A stretch of DNA of 64,000 bases from Firmicutes bacterium UBA6113 (lineage in GTDB: Bacteria; Bacillota; Clostridia; Tissierellales; Sedimentibacteraceae). The stretch is from NCBI GenBank assembly GCA_002422545.1, contig DIWF01000021.1, forward strand, positions 62,001 through 126,000, written 5' to 3'. Positions 44,019 to 52,647 of the stretch are shown here, in pieces. The notes under the pieces were generated by a model that was not told where the DNA came from, did no database searches, and worked only from the letters and a program-made list of their open reading frames with translations. The position numbers and the translations under genes are program-made. The number at the start of each line of letters is the position of its first letter. Positions within the stretch are counted from its first letter, which is position 1.

Positions 44019-44680
44019 ATCCTCCTCTTATTCATTTTCCTTGTTATTTCAGACAAAGCAGCCCTGCTTGCAACTATCAGTACCTTATCCTTGTCAATAA
44101 TTTCTGTGCTGCCCCTGGGATATATCACATTGTCATCTCTTAATACTGAAACAATCACGCATTCTTCAGGCATAGAAAGTTCTTTGATCATTTTGCCTCG
44201 CCATTCACTGTAGGTGTCTATAATCAATTCGGCTATTACCATGGATCCCCGTTCAATTGTGCTCACAATTCTGTACTTGTTCTTATCAAGTTCGCACTCT
44301 ATTAAGTTTGCAATTACTTCGGTGCTGCATACTATGTTGTCGATTCCCAAGGTTTTAAACATTTGTATGTTTTTGGGGTTATTTACTCGGGCTATTGTTT
44401 TAGCTGCATTGCAGTTGAATTTTGCTATCTGGCATATGACTAAATTTTCTTCGTCAGTTCCTGTTACAGCTGCAATTATTTCTGCTTCATCTATTCCTGC
44501 ATCCATTAAGACATCGAAATTCGTTCCATCTCCGCATATAACTTCCGCATTTGTATCTTCTGCTATTTTGAGGCATGTTTCCTTGTCTCGTTCTATAACT
44601 ACCACATCATGATTTTTTTCAAGCAATGTTCTGAAGAGATTTGAGCCGACTTTTCCTCCACCTATTATTATTGTTTTCAT
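44015..44680 (-). CDS. TrkA/KtrA-type RCK protein, proximal to trkH
   Basis: A 221-residue gating protein with a full RCK-N domain (TIIIGGGKVGSNLFRTLLEKN, acidic VVIERDKE, GDGTNFDVLMDAGIDEAEIIAAVTGTDEEN) and an RCK-C ligand domain (about 140-221, ending ALSEITRKMNKRRI). It would form the cytoplasmic ring under TrkH and bind nucleotides. ATG 44680 is chosen by GGGGA upstream; an in-frame start at 44743 lies deep in the previous gene. Start and stop overlap both neighbours by about four bases. Confidence 0.9.
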   Translation of the reverse strand: MKTIIIGGGKVGSNLFRTLLEKNHDVVVIERDKETCLKIAEDTNAEVICGDGTNFDVLMDAGIDEAEIIAAVTGTDEENLVICQIAKFNCNAAKTIARVNNPKNIQMFKTLGIDNIVCSTEVIANLIECELDKNKYRIVSTIERGSMVIAELIIDTYSEWRGKMIKELSMPEECVIVSVLRDDNVIYPRGSTEIIDKDKVLIVASRAALSEITRKMNKRRI

Positions 44681-45330
44681 AAAATCGTCCCCTTTTCCAC
44701 CATATTGATTAGCGTATCCATGTTCTTTTTTTGTATAGTGCATATTATTCTGTCACCGCTGTGAACAATTTGATTTTTTTGAGGAATAAGCTTGTCTTCT
44801 CCGCAAACAATGAAAGATATTATGCAGGAACAGAACTTTTCTATGCTGTCCACTGTTGCCTTCATTTCTTTACCCACAAGAACATCTACAATTTCAAAAT
44901 CTTCATCTATGCTATGAATCACATTCACCTTGTTTAAATTAAGCATCCTTTTTAAATTTGCAATTCCTATGTTAATTGTTTTCAAGGTCTTGATTCCCAG
45001 TTTATCGTAAATATATTCCTTGCCGGGTTCGCTCACTCTTGATATGACACTTGGAACATGATATATTTTTTCGGCAATTAAAGACACGGTAATATTAATA
45101 TTATCATCAGAGGAAACGGCCAATAGAGCATCAGCCTGATTTATTCCTGCTTCCATAAGTTTGTCATTGTCAAATTCTATGCCTTTTAACCTTAAACCGT
45201 TAAAACCTGTTCCCAGAACGCCTAATTTATTGCTGTCACGATCAATAATGCAGACATCATGGCCTTCATCCGACAGTTGCTTTGCCAGATTGCTTCCAAG
45301 CCTTCCGCAGCCAACTATTATTATATACAT
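44677..45330 (-). CDS. TrkA/KtrA-type RCK protein, first gene of the potassium cluster
   Basis: A 217-residue protein with RCK-N (YIIIVGCGRLGSNLAKQL, VCIIDRDSNKLG, DALLAVSSDDNIN) and RCK-C (about 140-217, with QIVHSGDRIICTIQKKN). It is a distinct paralogue of the following RCK protein; pairs of such genes occur in Trk-type systems of Clostridia and may form mixed rings. It heads the leftward cluster; the 244 bases before it are shared with the divergent LuxR-type gene. Confidence 0.9.
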   Translation of the reverse strand: MYIIIVGCGRLGSNLAKQLSDEGHDVCIIDRDSNKLGVLGTGFNGLRLKGIEFDNDKLMEAGINQADALLAVSSDDNINITVSLIAEKIYHVPSVISRVSEPGKEYIYDKLGIKTLKTINIGIANLKRMLNLNKVNVIHSIDEDFEIVDVLVGKEMKATVDSIEKFCSCIISFIVCGEDKLIPQKNQIVHSGDRIICTIQKKNMDTLINMVEKGTIL

Positions 45331-45512
45331 TTTTTCACTCTTTCTGATTTGAATTCGCTGGAACCTTAATTAAATAGACCAGCAGATTATTTATTTCATA
45401 TGCTAACAGAAACACTATAAATTTGGTGTAAAGAAAACTACCAGAATATAAATATTATATAAAGATTGTGCTTAAAAATAATGTTTAAATAAAGTCAAGC
45501 GCAAATTTCCTG

Positions 45513-45541
45513 TTGATGTGACTGTTCAAGTGTAGTACAAT
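45513..45541 (+). promoter_or_regulatory. promoter of the membrane LuxR-type gene
   Basis: TTGATG (45513-45518), 17 bases, TACAAT (45536-45541); 34 bases before the start codon. Confidence 0.55.
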
Positions 45542-45574
45542 CAACTGGAAATAGATTACCAAAATGGGGATATT

Positions 45575-47023
45575 ATGATGAACAGGGGAACAGCTATAAT
45601 AGCTGAAGATTCAGGAAATGTGGTTAATTTCAGAGTTTTACGCAGATGCAACTATCCGTACGTATTCATCTGGGTTGTTTATTATGCCTGGGTTATTGTG
45701 TTTACAACATGGTGGACGGCATCGCCTCTGTTAGACAGAGTTTATGGTGTTGGAATAAGGAACATTCTTCATTCCGTGAACCTAATTTCTTCTGCTGTCT
45801 TCGTGTTTGTGATTAAGAGAGAATGGTATGCATGGACGGCAAAAATTGGATCAGTGTTTATATTGGCCGGAATGGCATCATTTTTGATGTTTAAAAATGA
45901 ATTTCCTTTGTTGTCGGCTTCTTCTGCAGCCATTACGGGAATTTTTCTTGGCTGCGTAAACATAAGCATTTTGATTCCATTTGTTTTTATTCTGAACAAC
46001 ACAGAAAAGTTTTATGCTGTTGTCGGAAGCAATATATTGATCAATATTCTTTCAATCATCAAGGATTCTTTAGAGAGCAGCTCTATTCCGGGAGCGGCAG
46101 GAGCATTATTGTCTTTTGTTATGCTTGCTGCGGGTCTATGTGCTGTTTTGTATTTTAAGGAAGATACTGAACTATTTGAGTGCAATAAATCTGTAGTGAT
46201 GCCTTCAAGAATTTACATGACTCTGGTCATAAACTGTGTTTTTGCTGTGCTGTGCAAAGGGATTGCCAAGGGAATGCTTAACTCCGCAGCAGCAACATCA
46301 AATATGCCTATCATGAACATATACTACTTAGGAGGTCTTATGGGCTGTGTTTTATATTTCACAGTCTACAAGCGCACCCAAAAGGCAATACATCTGGCAT
46401 GGAACATTACTTTCGGTTCAATAACAATGGGTTTTTTATGTTTTTCATTCATAAGCCGTATTGAAGTTCTTACTGCTGCATTTTCCATATTTATAGGCAT
46501 AGGAAGTACCATCGGAATGATAAACATGTACTATATACTTGGAGTTATAGGCAAGAAATACAACAGTTTCAGGTATGTGAGGCTGTCAATACTGTTTATA
46601 GGCATCTGCGGAGGCCTGGGTGGAGTGTTGCTTGGAAATCTGATTTATGAAGTTAATGTTTTCAGCCTGTCGGTCATTTCATCATTGATATCAGCTGGAA
46701 TAATGATTGTTTTTCTCATTATTTCACCCATACTGACACGCACTTATTACAGCGATGAATGGGCTGACGATTCACAAAAAATAGAAATAGATAACGACCA
46801 CATGAGCATGTTCAGGAAGTATTCTTTAAGTAAGAGGGAAACTGAAGTGTGCAAACTTCTTCTGGAAGGGTACACTCTGCGGCAGATATCTGCAATCATA
46901 TCCATTGCTTATCCCACAGTTAACACATACTGCACATCGTTGTATAGAAAATTAAAAATTAACAGCAGGACGGAACTATTTGTGTTGTTTAAGGAGTATC
47001 CAATAAAAAATAAGCCTCATTAA
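45575..47023 (+). CDS. membrane-anchored LuxR-family transcriptional regulator
   Basis: A 482-residue protein. About 400 residues form roughly 10-12 membrane helices arranged like a transporter, and the last 65 residues are a LuxR/GerE helix-turn-helix (LSKRETEVCKLLLEGYTLRQ, then AYPTVNTYCTSLYRKL). The family layout suggests that the membrane part senses a signal and the tail binds DNA at the membrane. ATG 45575 or 45578, with GGGGA upstream. A strong terminator overlaps its stop. The next gene is a small LuxR-type protein with a very similar helix-turn-helix. Confidence 0.87.
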   Translation: MMNRGTAIIAEDSGNVVNFRVLRRCNYPYVFIWVVYYAWVIVFTTWWTASPLLDRVYGVGIRNILHSVNLISSAVFVFVIKREWYAWTAKIGSVFILAGMASFLMFKNEFPLLSASSAAITGIFLGCVNISILIPFVFILNNTEKFYAVVGSNILINILSIIKDSLESSSIPGAAGALLSFVMLAAGLCAVLYFKEDTELFECNKSVVMPSRIYMTLVINCVFAVLCKGIAKGMLNSAAATSNMPIMNIYYLGGLMGCVLYFTVYKRTQKAIHLAWNITFGSITMGFLCFSFISRIEVLTAAFSIFIGIGSTIGMINMYYILGVIGKKYNSFRYVRLSILFIGICGGLGGVLLGNLIYEVNVFSLSVISSLISAGIMIVFLIISPILTRTYYSDEWADDSQKIEIDNDHMSMFRKYSLSKRETEVCKLLLEGYTLRQISAIISIAYPTVNTYCTSLYRKLKINSRTELFVLFKEYPIKNKPH

Positions 47024-47045
47024 AACTAATGAGGCTTATTTTTTT
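47009..47045 (+). terminator. strong terminator overlapping the gene end
   Basis: AATAAGCCTCATTA and TAATGAGGCTTATT form a perfect 14-bp stem with a four-base loop, then a T-run. The stop codon lies inside the stem. Confidence 0.9.
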
Positions 47046-47128
47046 GCTCTGATTTGAACTAATGAATAGACTAATTATACTTTCGGGCAGAAAATATAAT
47101 CAATGATTTGGAAATTACGGAGGCGGGT

Positions 47129-47452
47129 ATGTTTGATAAACTGAAAAAAATATTAATTCCAGACAAAAACAACAGCGAAGAAGTCGATGAAGTACATATT
47201 GCCGGCATGAGAGAGCCGGATATTGACAGTGAACGACTTGAAAGAGTATCAAGGCTCACTCCTCGGGAATACCAGCTGTACCTGTTGCTCCTGGAAGGCT
47301 ATTCCCTCAGAGAATGTGCAGACAGACTCAATGTAAAGTATCCAACAGCCAATACGCACATGACCAGCACGTATAAAAAGCTCGGAGTCAAAACAAGAGC
47401 TGAACTTATCATTAAGTACAGAGACATAAGAAATCAAGGGGGAAAATTATGA
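47129..47452 (+). CDS. small LuxR-type DNA-binding protein
   Basis: A 107-residue soluble protein: about 40 charged residues, then a GerE-type helix-turn-helix (RLTPREYQLYLLLLEGYSLR, then KYPTANTHMTSTYKKLGVKTRAEL). It lacks a receiver or sensor domain. ATG 47129 follows CGGAGGCGGG. The recognition region resembles that of the membrane LuxR-type protein just upstream, so the two may bind related sites. Its stop overlaps the start of a 27-residue gene. Confidence 0.8.
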   Translation: MFDKLKKILIPDKNNSEEVDEVHIAGMREPDIDSERLERVSRLTPREYQLYLLLLEGYSLRECADRLNVKYPTANTHMTSTYKKLGVKTRAELIIKYRDIRNQGGKL

Positions 47453-47532
47453 AAACAAAATTATATTTAGCAGTAACTATTGAAGAAGTACAAGAAAACT
47501 TTGTAATGAAACTCAAAACAAATTTAAATTGA
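47449..47532 (+). CDS. 27-residue microprotein
   Basis: A 27-residue reading frame beginning MKTKLYLAVTIEEVQENF and rich in Lys/Glu. AAGGGGGAAAA precedes its ATG, which overlaps the LuxR-type stop codon (ATGA). No function can be named. It ends 47 bases before the SLH gene. The ribosome site supports translation, but its amino acid sequence alone proves nothing. Confidence 0.5.
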   Translation: MKTKLYLAVTIEEVQENFVMKLKTNLN

Positions 47533-47579
47533 AAATTTGTTTTGCCATAATAATATATGTAAATTATAAGGAGGGAAAA

Positions 47580-48677
47580 ATGAAAAAAATTACAGCTTTA
47601 CTGATGGCAGCAATGATGCTTTTTTGTGTGCCTGCTGCATTTGCAGTTGAATTACCTGAGGGTGTTCCAAGTACCCTTGCAGCTCCAACCATAAGCAATA
47701 TGGAGCTTTTGAAAAATGAGGACGGCGTTCCGTATTTCCGAATGGAAATTACAGTGCCAGGTTCGGTTATCGAGCTGGACGAAGCAAGACCAACTGACGG
47801 ATGGGTTGACGTTGAACTGGAAGGAACATACGGTGAAGGGGAGAATCAAGAACCCTTAGCTGACGGAGGGGGACTTTATGTATGGGTAAATGAGGAAAAT
47901 GCTGTTCCGGGAAAAGCAAACACATACTATGCAACATTTGAACTGATTGATGAAGGAGGCATGACTGAAACTGACATCAAGGCAAAGGCTTATTCTTTCA
48001 GATACAGATTCTCTTACACCTACTACTACGGAGATGGACCGGGAGAATGGGATTACGTGTACTCTCCATGGTCCAATGAACTTGCAAACAAATCTGAAAG
48101 CTTCTACCAGGATGCAAGCTCATGGGCAGTGGGTGAACTTGATAAGGCAAAAGCAGCAGACTTGATTCCGGATATATTGATGGGAGCAGACATGACAAGG
48201 CCAATCACAAGAGAAGAATTTGCAGAGCTTGCTTTGGTTCTTTATGAAAAAACATCGGGAATAACAGCAGAAACTGTGGCAGCCAATCCTTTCACCGACA
48301 CAACAAATCCACAGATACTGAAGGCTTTTAACATAGGCGTGACACAGGGCACTTCACCCACAACATTTTCTCCAAATGTATTAATAAACCGCGAGCAATG
48401 TGCCACAATGCTTTTCAGAACAATCAAAGCTATTGCTCCTGACGGAGATTACAGCATCGAAGGAATAAAGGATTTTCCTGACCAGGCGAATATTTCCGAA
48501 TATGCAGTGCAGCCCACAAAATACATGTCAAAGCTGGGCATAATAAAGGGTGACGCTTCTACAGGCAGCTTCATGCCAAAGGCAACAACAACAGCACAGC
48601 AGGCTTCCGGTTATGGAATGGCAACAAGAGAAGCAGCAATACTCATGTCATTCAGAACTTATGAAAAGATGAAATAA
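47580..48677 (+). CDS. secreted S-layer homology (SLH) domain protein
   Basis: A 365-residue exported protein. The signal peptide (about 1-23) ends AAFA. Residues about 24-165 form an acidic domain of unknown type (MEITVPGSVIELDEARPTDG, with many Tyr near 150), and from about 170 there are three SLH-type segments: WAVGELDKAKAADLIPD, then REEFAELALVLYEKTSG, FNIGVTQGTSPTTFSP and YMSKLGIIKGDAS with NREQCATMLFR. SLH modules hold proteins to cell-wall polymers. AAGGAGGG precedes the ATG. The LuxR-type pair upstream is the likely regulator. Confidence 0.85.
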   Translation: MKKITALLMAAMMLFCVPAAFAVELPEGVPSTLAAPTISNMELLKNEDGVPYFRMEITVPGSVIELDEARPTDGWVDVELEGTYGEGENQEPLADGGGLYVWVNEENAVPGKANTYYATFELIDEGGMTETDIKAKAYSFRYRFSYTYYYGDGPGEWDYVYSPWSNELANKSESFYQDASSWAVGELDKAKAADLIPDILMGADMTRPITREEFAELALVLYEKTSGITAETVAANPFTDTTNPQILKAFNIGVTQGTSPTTFSPNVLINREQCATMLFRTIKAIAPDGDYSIEGIKDFPDQANISEYAVQPTKYMSKLGIIKGDASTGSFMPKATTTAQQASGYGMATREAAILMSFRTYEKMK

Positions 48678-48689
48678 ATCCTGTTTTGC

Positions 48690-48709
48690 GGGAGGGCAGT
48701 GACCCTCCC
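48690..48709. repeat. GGGAGGG hairpin
   Basis: GGGAGGG/CCCTCCC with a six-base loop, 13 bases after the SLH gene. Similar in form to the TTGTAGGGG hairpins but without that leader. Confidence 0.45.
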
Positions 48710-48735
48710 CTCATAATGAAAATTTTCATCAAAAG

Positions 48736-48765
48736 AAGTTCCAACAACGGAACTTTTTTATTTTT
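48736..48765 (+). terminator. terminator after the SLH gene
   Basis: AAGTTCC, six bases, GGAACTT followed by TTTTTATTTTT. Confidence 0.8.
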
Positions 48766-48836
48766 AAAACTAGTAAAATTATACATGACTAAATAATTCA
48801 TTTTTGCAGAAAATATTGATATTAAGGAGGTTAACT

Positions 48837-49274
48837 ATGGAAAATGGTAAAAACACTGTAGATTTCCTGTCAGAAATATATCGCGGAGCTAAAATGGGAG
48901 TCGAAACAATCAACAACCTTTTGACAAAAGTAGATAACAACAACATATATGATGAGTTAAAGTACCAGCTCAGAACCTATGAGGAAATTGCCAATGAAGC
49001 ATGTACTGAACTGGAACGAAGAAAAAGTGAGCCTAAGGATATTTCAATGTTCAACAAGATGAGCGCAAAAATGAGCGTAGGCGTCAACACCTTAATCAGC
49101 AACAACCCATCCCATGTGGCGGATATGCTTATCAAGGGAAACACAATGGGCGTTACAGAAATGACAAAAAGTTTAAATACCCATCAATGTTCAGATAAGG
49201 AAATTCAGGCATTTGCAGACAGGTTTATAAAGCTTGAGCAGGATAACATCGACAGGCTTAAAAAGTTTTTGTAA
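48837..49274 (+). CDS. helical soluble protein, unknown (ferritin-like shape)
   Basis: A 145-residue, fully helical protein with four likely amphipathic helices and conserved-looking acidic residues (ELKYQLRTYEEIANEACTEL, ending KLEQDNIDRLKKFL). This resembles small ferritin-like or DUF2383-type four-helix bundles, but I do not see the metal-binding pattern clearly. ATG 48837 follows TAAGGAGG. It is a single gene with its own terminator. Confidence 0.65.
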   Translation: MENGKNTVDFLSEIYRGAKMGVETINNLLTKVDNNNIYDELKYQLRTYEEIANEACTELERRKSEPKDISMFNKMSAKMSVGVNTLISNNPSHVADMLIKGNTMGVTEMTKSLNTHQCSDKEIQAFADRFIKLEQDNIDRLKKFL

Positions 49275-49292
49275 AGGAACGAAGCGACCAAG

Positions 49293-49313
49293 AAACCGCT
49301 GAAGCGGTTTTTT
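49293..49313 (+). terminator. terminator
   Basis: AAACCGC-TGAA-GCGGTTT followed by TTT, 18 bases after the helical protein gene. Confidence 0.8.
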
Positions 49314-49435
49314 GGTTATGTTTGGATATTGTAGTATTATTGTTTAAGTTTATGGAATAATGGTATATATAAATCATAGCCAAATATATATTAATAATGA
49401 TATTTTGAGAGCAAGGCTAGGTGACGGGAGATTAT

Positions 49436-49912
49436 ATGAAAAAAATATTTGGATTCTTAATTAAATTTTTTGCTTTCATAGTTGTTTTATCAATTGTGTT
49501 TTCCGGTGCCGCATATTGCGGATATTTATATATTACTCCTTCAAGCGTCATTAGCCTGAAGGGCAGCCCTTCAATCAGGTATTCCGTAAATTCTTTCAAT
49601 AGAGTAATCAAGGTAGAAACCGACGAGAGTAACATGGAAATCAGCAACATGATAGAAGGCTTAAGCCTTAACAACAAAAACATTACGGAGGCTGTTCAAA
49701 GAACTCTTGAAGGAATATCAACAGGAGGATATGTTTCGCAGTACAACAATTCAGGATTTGTATTGTCTATTTCTGACACAGATGAAAAAAAAGCCAACGA
49801 TTTGATGGAAAAACTAAAGAAGGACGTGCAGATTTATCTTGACGGCAAAAGTGAAGTTGAAAACGTAAAAATTGAAACAGCCGTCAATGTTACTCAGAAC
49901 AGCACAGAATGA
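49436..49912 (+). CDS. membrane-anchored protein with RsgI-type extracellular region
   Basis: A 158-residue protein with one N-terminal membrane helix (about 5-30) and an outside region opening SSVISLKGSPSIRYSVNSFN, RVIKVETDES, then MIEGLSLNNKNITEAVQRTL. The pattern (P-S-I-x-x-x-V-N-x-x-x-R-V-I) is that of the periplasmic part of RsgI-type anti-sigma factors. The cytoplasmic anti-sigma domain is missing and no sigma gene is near, so it could be a decoy or a stand-alone sensor. ATG 49436 follows GGGAG. Confidence 0.65.
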   Translation: MKKIFGFLIKFFAFIVVLSIVFSGAAYCGYLYITPSSVISLKGSPSIRYSVNSFNRVIKVETDESNMEISNMIEGLSLNNKNITEAVQRTLEGISTGGYVSQYNNSGFVLSISDTDEKKANDLMEKLKKDVQIYLDGKSEVENVKIETAVNVTQNSTE

Positions 49913-49917
49913 AAAAA

Positions 49918-49940
49918 AAATTCCGGATAATCCGGAATTT
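49918..49940. terminator. bidirectional terminator
   Basis: AAATTCCGGA-TAA-TCCGGAATTT, a perfect 10-bp stem, with an A-run on the left that gives a T-run on the minus strand. It separates converging genes. Confidence 0.85.
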
Positions 49941-49942
49941 AT

Positions 49943-50887
49943 TTATTTCATTATATTTTGTGGTTTTCCCGCCAAAAATGCATTTACGTTGTCAAATACT
50001 ATGACTGCTCTTTTTACCAAAGCTTCCTTTGTTGCAAAGGCAATGTGAGGTGTTGCAATCAAATTTTTAGCTGATAAAAGTGGGTGGTCTTCAGCAACAG
50101 GAGGTTCAACTTCAAACACGTCAACGCATGCTCCTGCTATTTTGCCTTGATTTAAAGCATCTGCCAAGGCTTGGCTGTCAACGACAGGTCCTCTTGCTGT
50201 GTTGATGAGAACTGCATTTTTCTTCATCAATGATAATTTTTCTGAATTTATCAAGCCCTTTGTCGTATTGTTTAATGGAACGTGAAGAGACACTACATCG
50301 CATGTTGAAAGCAATGTATCCAAGTCAACAAATGTCACTCCTTCAATTTCCTTAACAGTTCTTGAATAAACATAAACTTCACATCCAAATGCTTTTGCTA
50401 TTGAAGCAACTCTGCTTCCAATAGCTCCTGTTCCAACAACTCCAAATTTCTTTCCTTCAAGTTCAAATCCTACCAGACCGTCTTTTGTGCCTGCTTTTCT
50501 TACAACTTCATTGCATGGAATTATATTTCTGTAAAGTGAAATCAAAAGACCAAATACAAGATCGCTTACTGCAGCATTTGAATATCCAGCACAGTTGCTT
50601 ACAACTATGTTTCTTTCTCTGCATGCACCCATGGCAATATGGTCAACTCCTGTAAATGCTACTGCAAGCATTTTTAAATTACTGCAACCTTCAATCACTT
50701 CTTTGTTCAGGGGCAGGTTGGAAACTGCTATTATGTCAGCATCCTTGCCTCTTTCAATGAGTGTTTGAGTATCTGTTGTTCTGTTGTCGTAGTAAACAAT
50801 GTCCAAAGAATTTCCCAGAGTTTCTTCTGCCATTTTAAGAAGTTTTTCCTGCTCTACTCCTAATGGTTCAATTATAACTAATTTCAT
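49943..50887 (-). CDS. D-2-hydroxyacid dehydrogenase family protein
   Basis: A 314-residue NAD-dependent dehydrogenase. The dinucleotide loop is GVVGTGAIGSRVASIAKAFG near 149-168, with the catalytic Arg in INTARGPVVDS near 228-238, Glu in VFEVEPP and His in ATPHIAFAT near 285. Family members reduce 2-keto acids or oxidise D-2-hydroxy acids, as in amino acid fermentation or serine synthesis. Substrate undecided. It is a single gene; the ABC importer operon upstream ends at its own terminator. Confidence 0.88.
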   Translation of the reverse strand: MKLVIIEPLGVEQEKLLKMAEETLGNSLDIVYYDNRTTDTQTLIERGKDADIIAVSNLPLNKEVIEGCSNLKMLAVAFTGVDHIAMGACRERNIVVSNCAGYSNAAVSDLVFGLLISLYRNIIPCNEVVRKAGTKDGLVGFELEGKKFGVVGTGAIGSRVASIAKAFGCEVYVYSRTVKEIEGVTFVDLDTLLSTCDVVSLHVPLNNTTKGLINSEKLSLMKKNAVLINTARGPVVDSQALADALNQGKIAGACVDVFEVEPPVAEDHPLLSAKNLIATPHIAFATKEALVKRAVIVFDNVNAFLAGKPQNIMK

Positions 50888-51035
50888 ATCTCAGTACCTT
50901 CTCTTGCTTATTTTTAATGTTTATCGATATAATAATATAAGTTTTTACTATATTAGTCAATATTATAAAAAATTAATAAAGTGAAATTCATTAAGTAAAT
51001 TTAAAAGAAATGAGTCATATGGAACATAAATGTAA

Positions 51036-51072
51036 ATAAAAAAGGGCAGATGTGACTTAAGCCACAGTGCCC
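51036..51072 (-). terminator. terminator of the ABC importer operon
   Basis: Read leftward, GGGCA ... TGCCC enclose a second stem GTG/CAC (with TTAA near the centre) and a run of six T follows. It lies just past the ATPase gene. Confidence 0.75.
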
Positions 51073-51083
51073 AATACTTCTAA

Positions 51084-51827
51084 TCAGCTAGATATGAACC
51101 TTGCGAGAAATTCCTTTGTGCGGTCATTTTGAGGTGTTGCGAAAATTTGCTCTGGAGGGCCTTCCTCGGCAATCAAACCATTGTCCATGAATACGACCCT
51201 TGTTGAAACATCTCTGGCAAATGCCATTTCATGAGTTACAACAATCATTGTCATTCCTTCTTTGGCCAGAGTCTTCATCACTGTCAGAACTTCTCCGACC
51301 ATTTCAGGGTCCAGAGCGCTTGTAGGTTCGTCAAACAATATCATTTCAGGCTCCATTGCAAGGGCTCTGGCTATGGCAACGCGCTGCTTCTGGCCTCCGC
51401 TCAACTGATGGGGTTTGGCATTTATGTATGCAGCCATTCCAACTTTCTTCAAATAGCGCATAGCAACAATTCTTGCGTATACTCTGTCTTTTTTTCTTAC
51501 GGTTGTAACTCCGATCATGCAGTTTTCAAGAACAGTCATGTTGTTGAACAAATTGAATGACTGGAACACCATGCCAACCTTTGAACGATATTCATTAAGC
51601 TTAAGCGCCGTTTCATTTATGTTGTTTCCTTTGTGCAGTATTTCACCGCTTGTGGGTGATTCCAGCATGTTTATACATCTTAACAGGGTTGATTTGCCTG
51701 AGCCAGAAGACCCTATTATGCAAATTACATCTCCTTTCTTCGTAGAGAAATCTATGTCTTTTAAAACTTCGTTGTCTCCAAAGCTTTTGACCAGGTGATT
51801 GATCTCAAGAATTGTATTTGTTTCCAT
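51084..51827 (-). CDS. polar amino acid ABC transporter, ATP-binding protein
   Basis: A 247-residue ABC ATPase of the GlnQ type: Walker A IGSSGSGKSTLLRC near 37-50, Q-loop VFQSFNLFNNMTVLEN, signature LSGGQKQRVAIARAL near 146, Walker B ILFDEPTSALDPEMVGEVL and the switch His in VVTHEMAF. It powers uptake of an amino acid. It is the third gene of a leftward operon: binding protein, permease, ATPase. Confidence 0.93.
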   Translation of the reverse strand: METNTILEINHLVKSFGDNEVLKDIDFSTKKGDVICIIGSSGSGKSTLLRCINMLESPTSGEILHKGNNINETALKLNEYRSKVGMVFQSFNLFNNMTVLENCMIGVTTVRKKDRVYARIVAMRYLKKVGMAAYINAKPHQLSGGQKQRVAIARALAMEPEMILFDEPTSALDPEMVGEVLTVMKTLAKEGMTMIVVTHEMAFARDVSTRVVFMDNGLIAEEGPPEQIFATPQNDRTKEFLARFISS

Positions 51828-51836
51828 GTTGTCCTC

Positions 51837-52625
51837 CTATATTATAAAAGTTTCTTTCAAATCAGCAGTAATTTCTTCCTGAAACTCTTCTGCCAATTCG
51901 TAGCTTGAAGGTCCGTCAAGTATGTTTTCAAGCATCCTCAGCAGTCTTGACACTGTAAGGGTCATAGTCAGATAAACAATACAAATGATGAAATACACCT
52001 CAAAATATCTGAAATATGTTGTTGAAGCAGATTTACCCGCCAGGAACAGTTCAGGAACAGCTATTGCGCTCAGAACAGATGTATCCTTAATATTTGTTAT
52101 AAGGTTGTTTCCTATTTGAGGAATTATGTTTCTGAAGGCCTGAGGGAGGACAATTGAATACATTGTTCTGAAATGTGTCATGCCCAAAGCTTTAGCGGCT
52201 TCTGTCTGACCTTCGTCAATTGATATGATTCCTCCTCTTACGGTTTCTGCCATATATGCACCTGTATTGATTGATACAACAAGCAATCCCGCTGCCATGG
52301 AGCTTAAGTCAATTTGAAATACCTGCATCAGACCGTAATATACTATCATGGCTTGAACCATCATAGGTGTTCCCCTGAAAAATTCAATATAAACCTTCAA
52401 TAATGATTTAGTTATACAAAGCAAAGCTTTTTTAAAGGGATTATCCTTGATTTCAACGGGAATAGTCTGAATGATTCCAGCAAGAAGCCCTATTATCAAT
52501 CCCATCAATGTTCCAATGACGGATATGTAGAATGTAATGGCAGCTCCTTTAACAAACATAGGCAAATACTCGTGAAAAAGGAAAGGAATCCATCCCCAGA
52601 ATGTTGTTGGTAAATTAGAGTTCAT
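51837..52625 (-). CDS. polar amino acid ABC transporter, permease
   Basis: A 262-residue HisM/GlnP-type permease with about five membrane helices; the coupling motif is EAAKALGMTHFRTMYSIVLPQA near 168-189 (EAA loop). The N-terminal stretch FKGAAITFYISVIGTLMGLIIG is typical. Only one permease gene is present, so the channel should be a homodimer. It lies 9 bases before the ATPase gene and 22 bases after the binding-protein gene. Confidence 0.92.
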   Translation of the reverse strand: MNSNLPTTFWGWIPFLFHEYLPMFVKGAAITFYISVIGTLMGLIIGLLAGIIQTIPVEIKDNPFKKALLCITKSLLKVYIEFFRGTPMMVQAMIVYYGLMQVFQIDLSSMAAGLLVVSINTGAYMAETVRGGIISIDEGQTEAAKALGMTHFRTMYSIVLPQAFRNIIPQIGNNLITNIKDTSVLSAIAVPELFLAGKSASTTYFRYFEVYFIICIVYLTMTLTVSRLLRMLENILDGPSSYELAEEFQEEITADLKETFII

Positions 52626-52647
52626 AGCATGATCCTTTCGCTTATAA

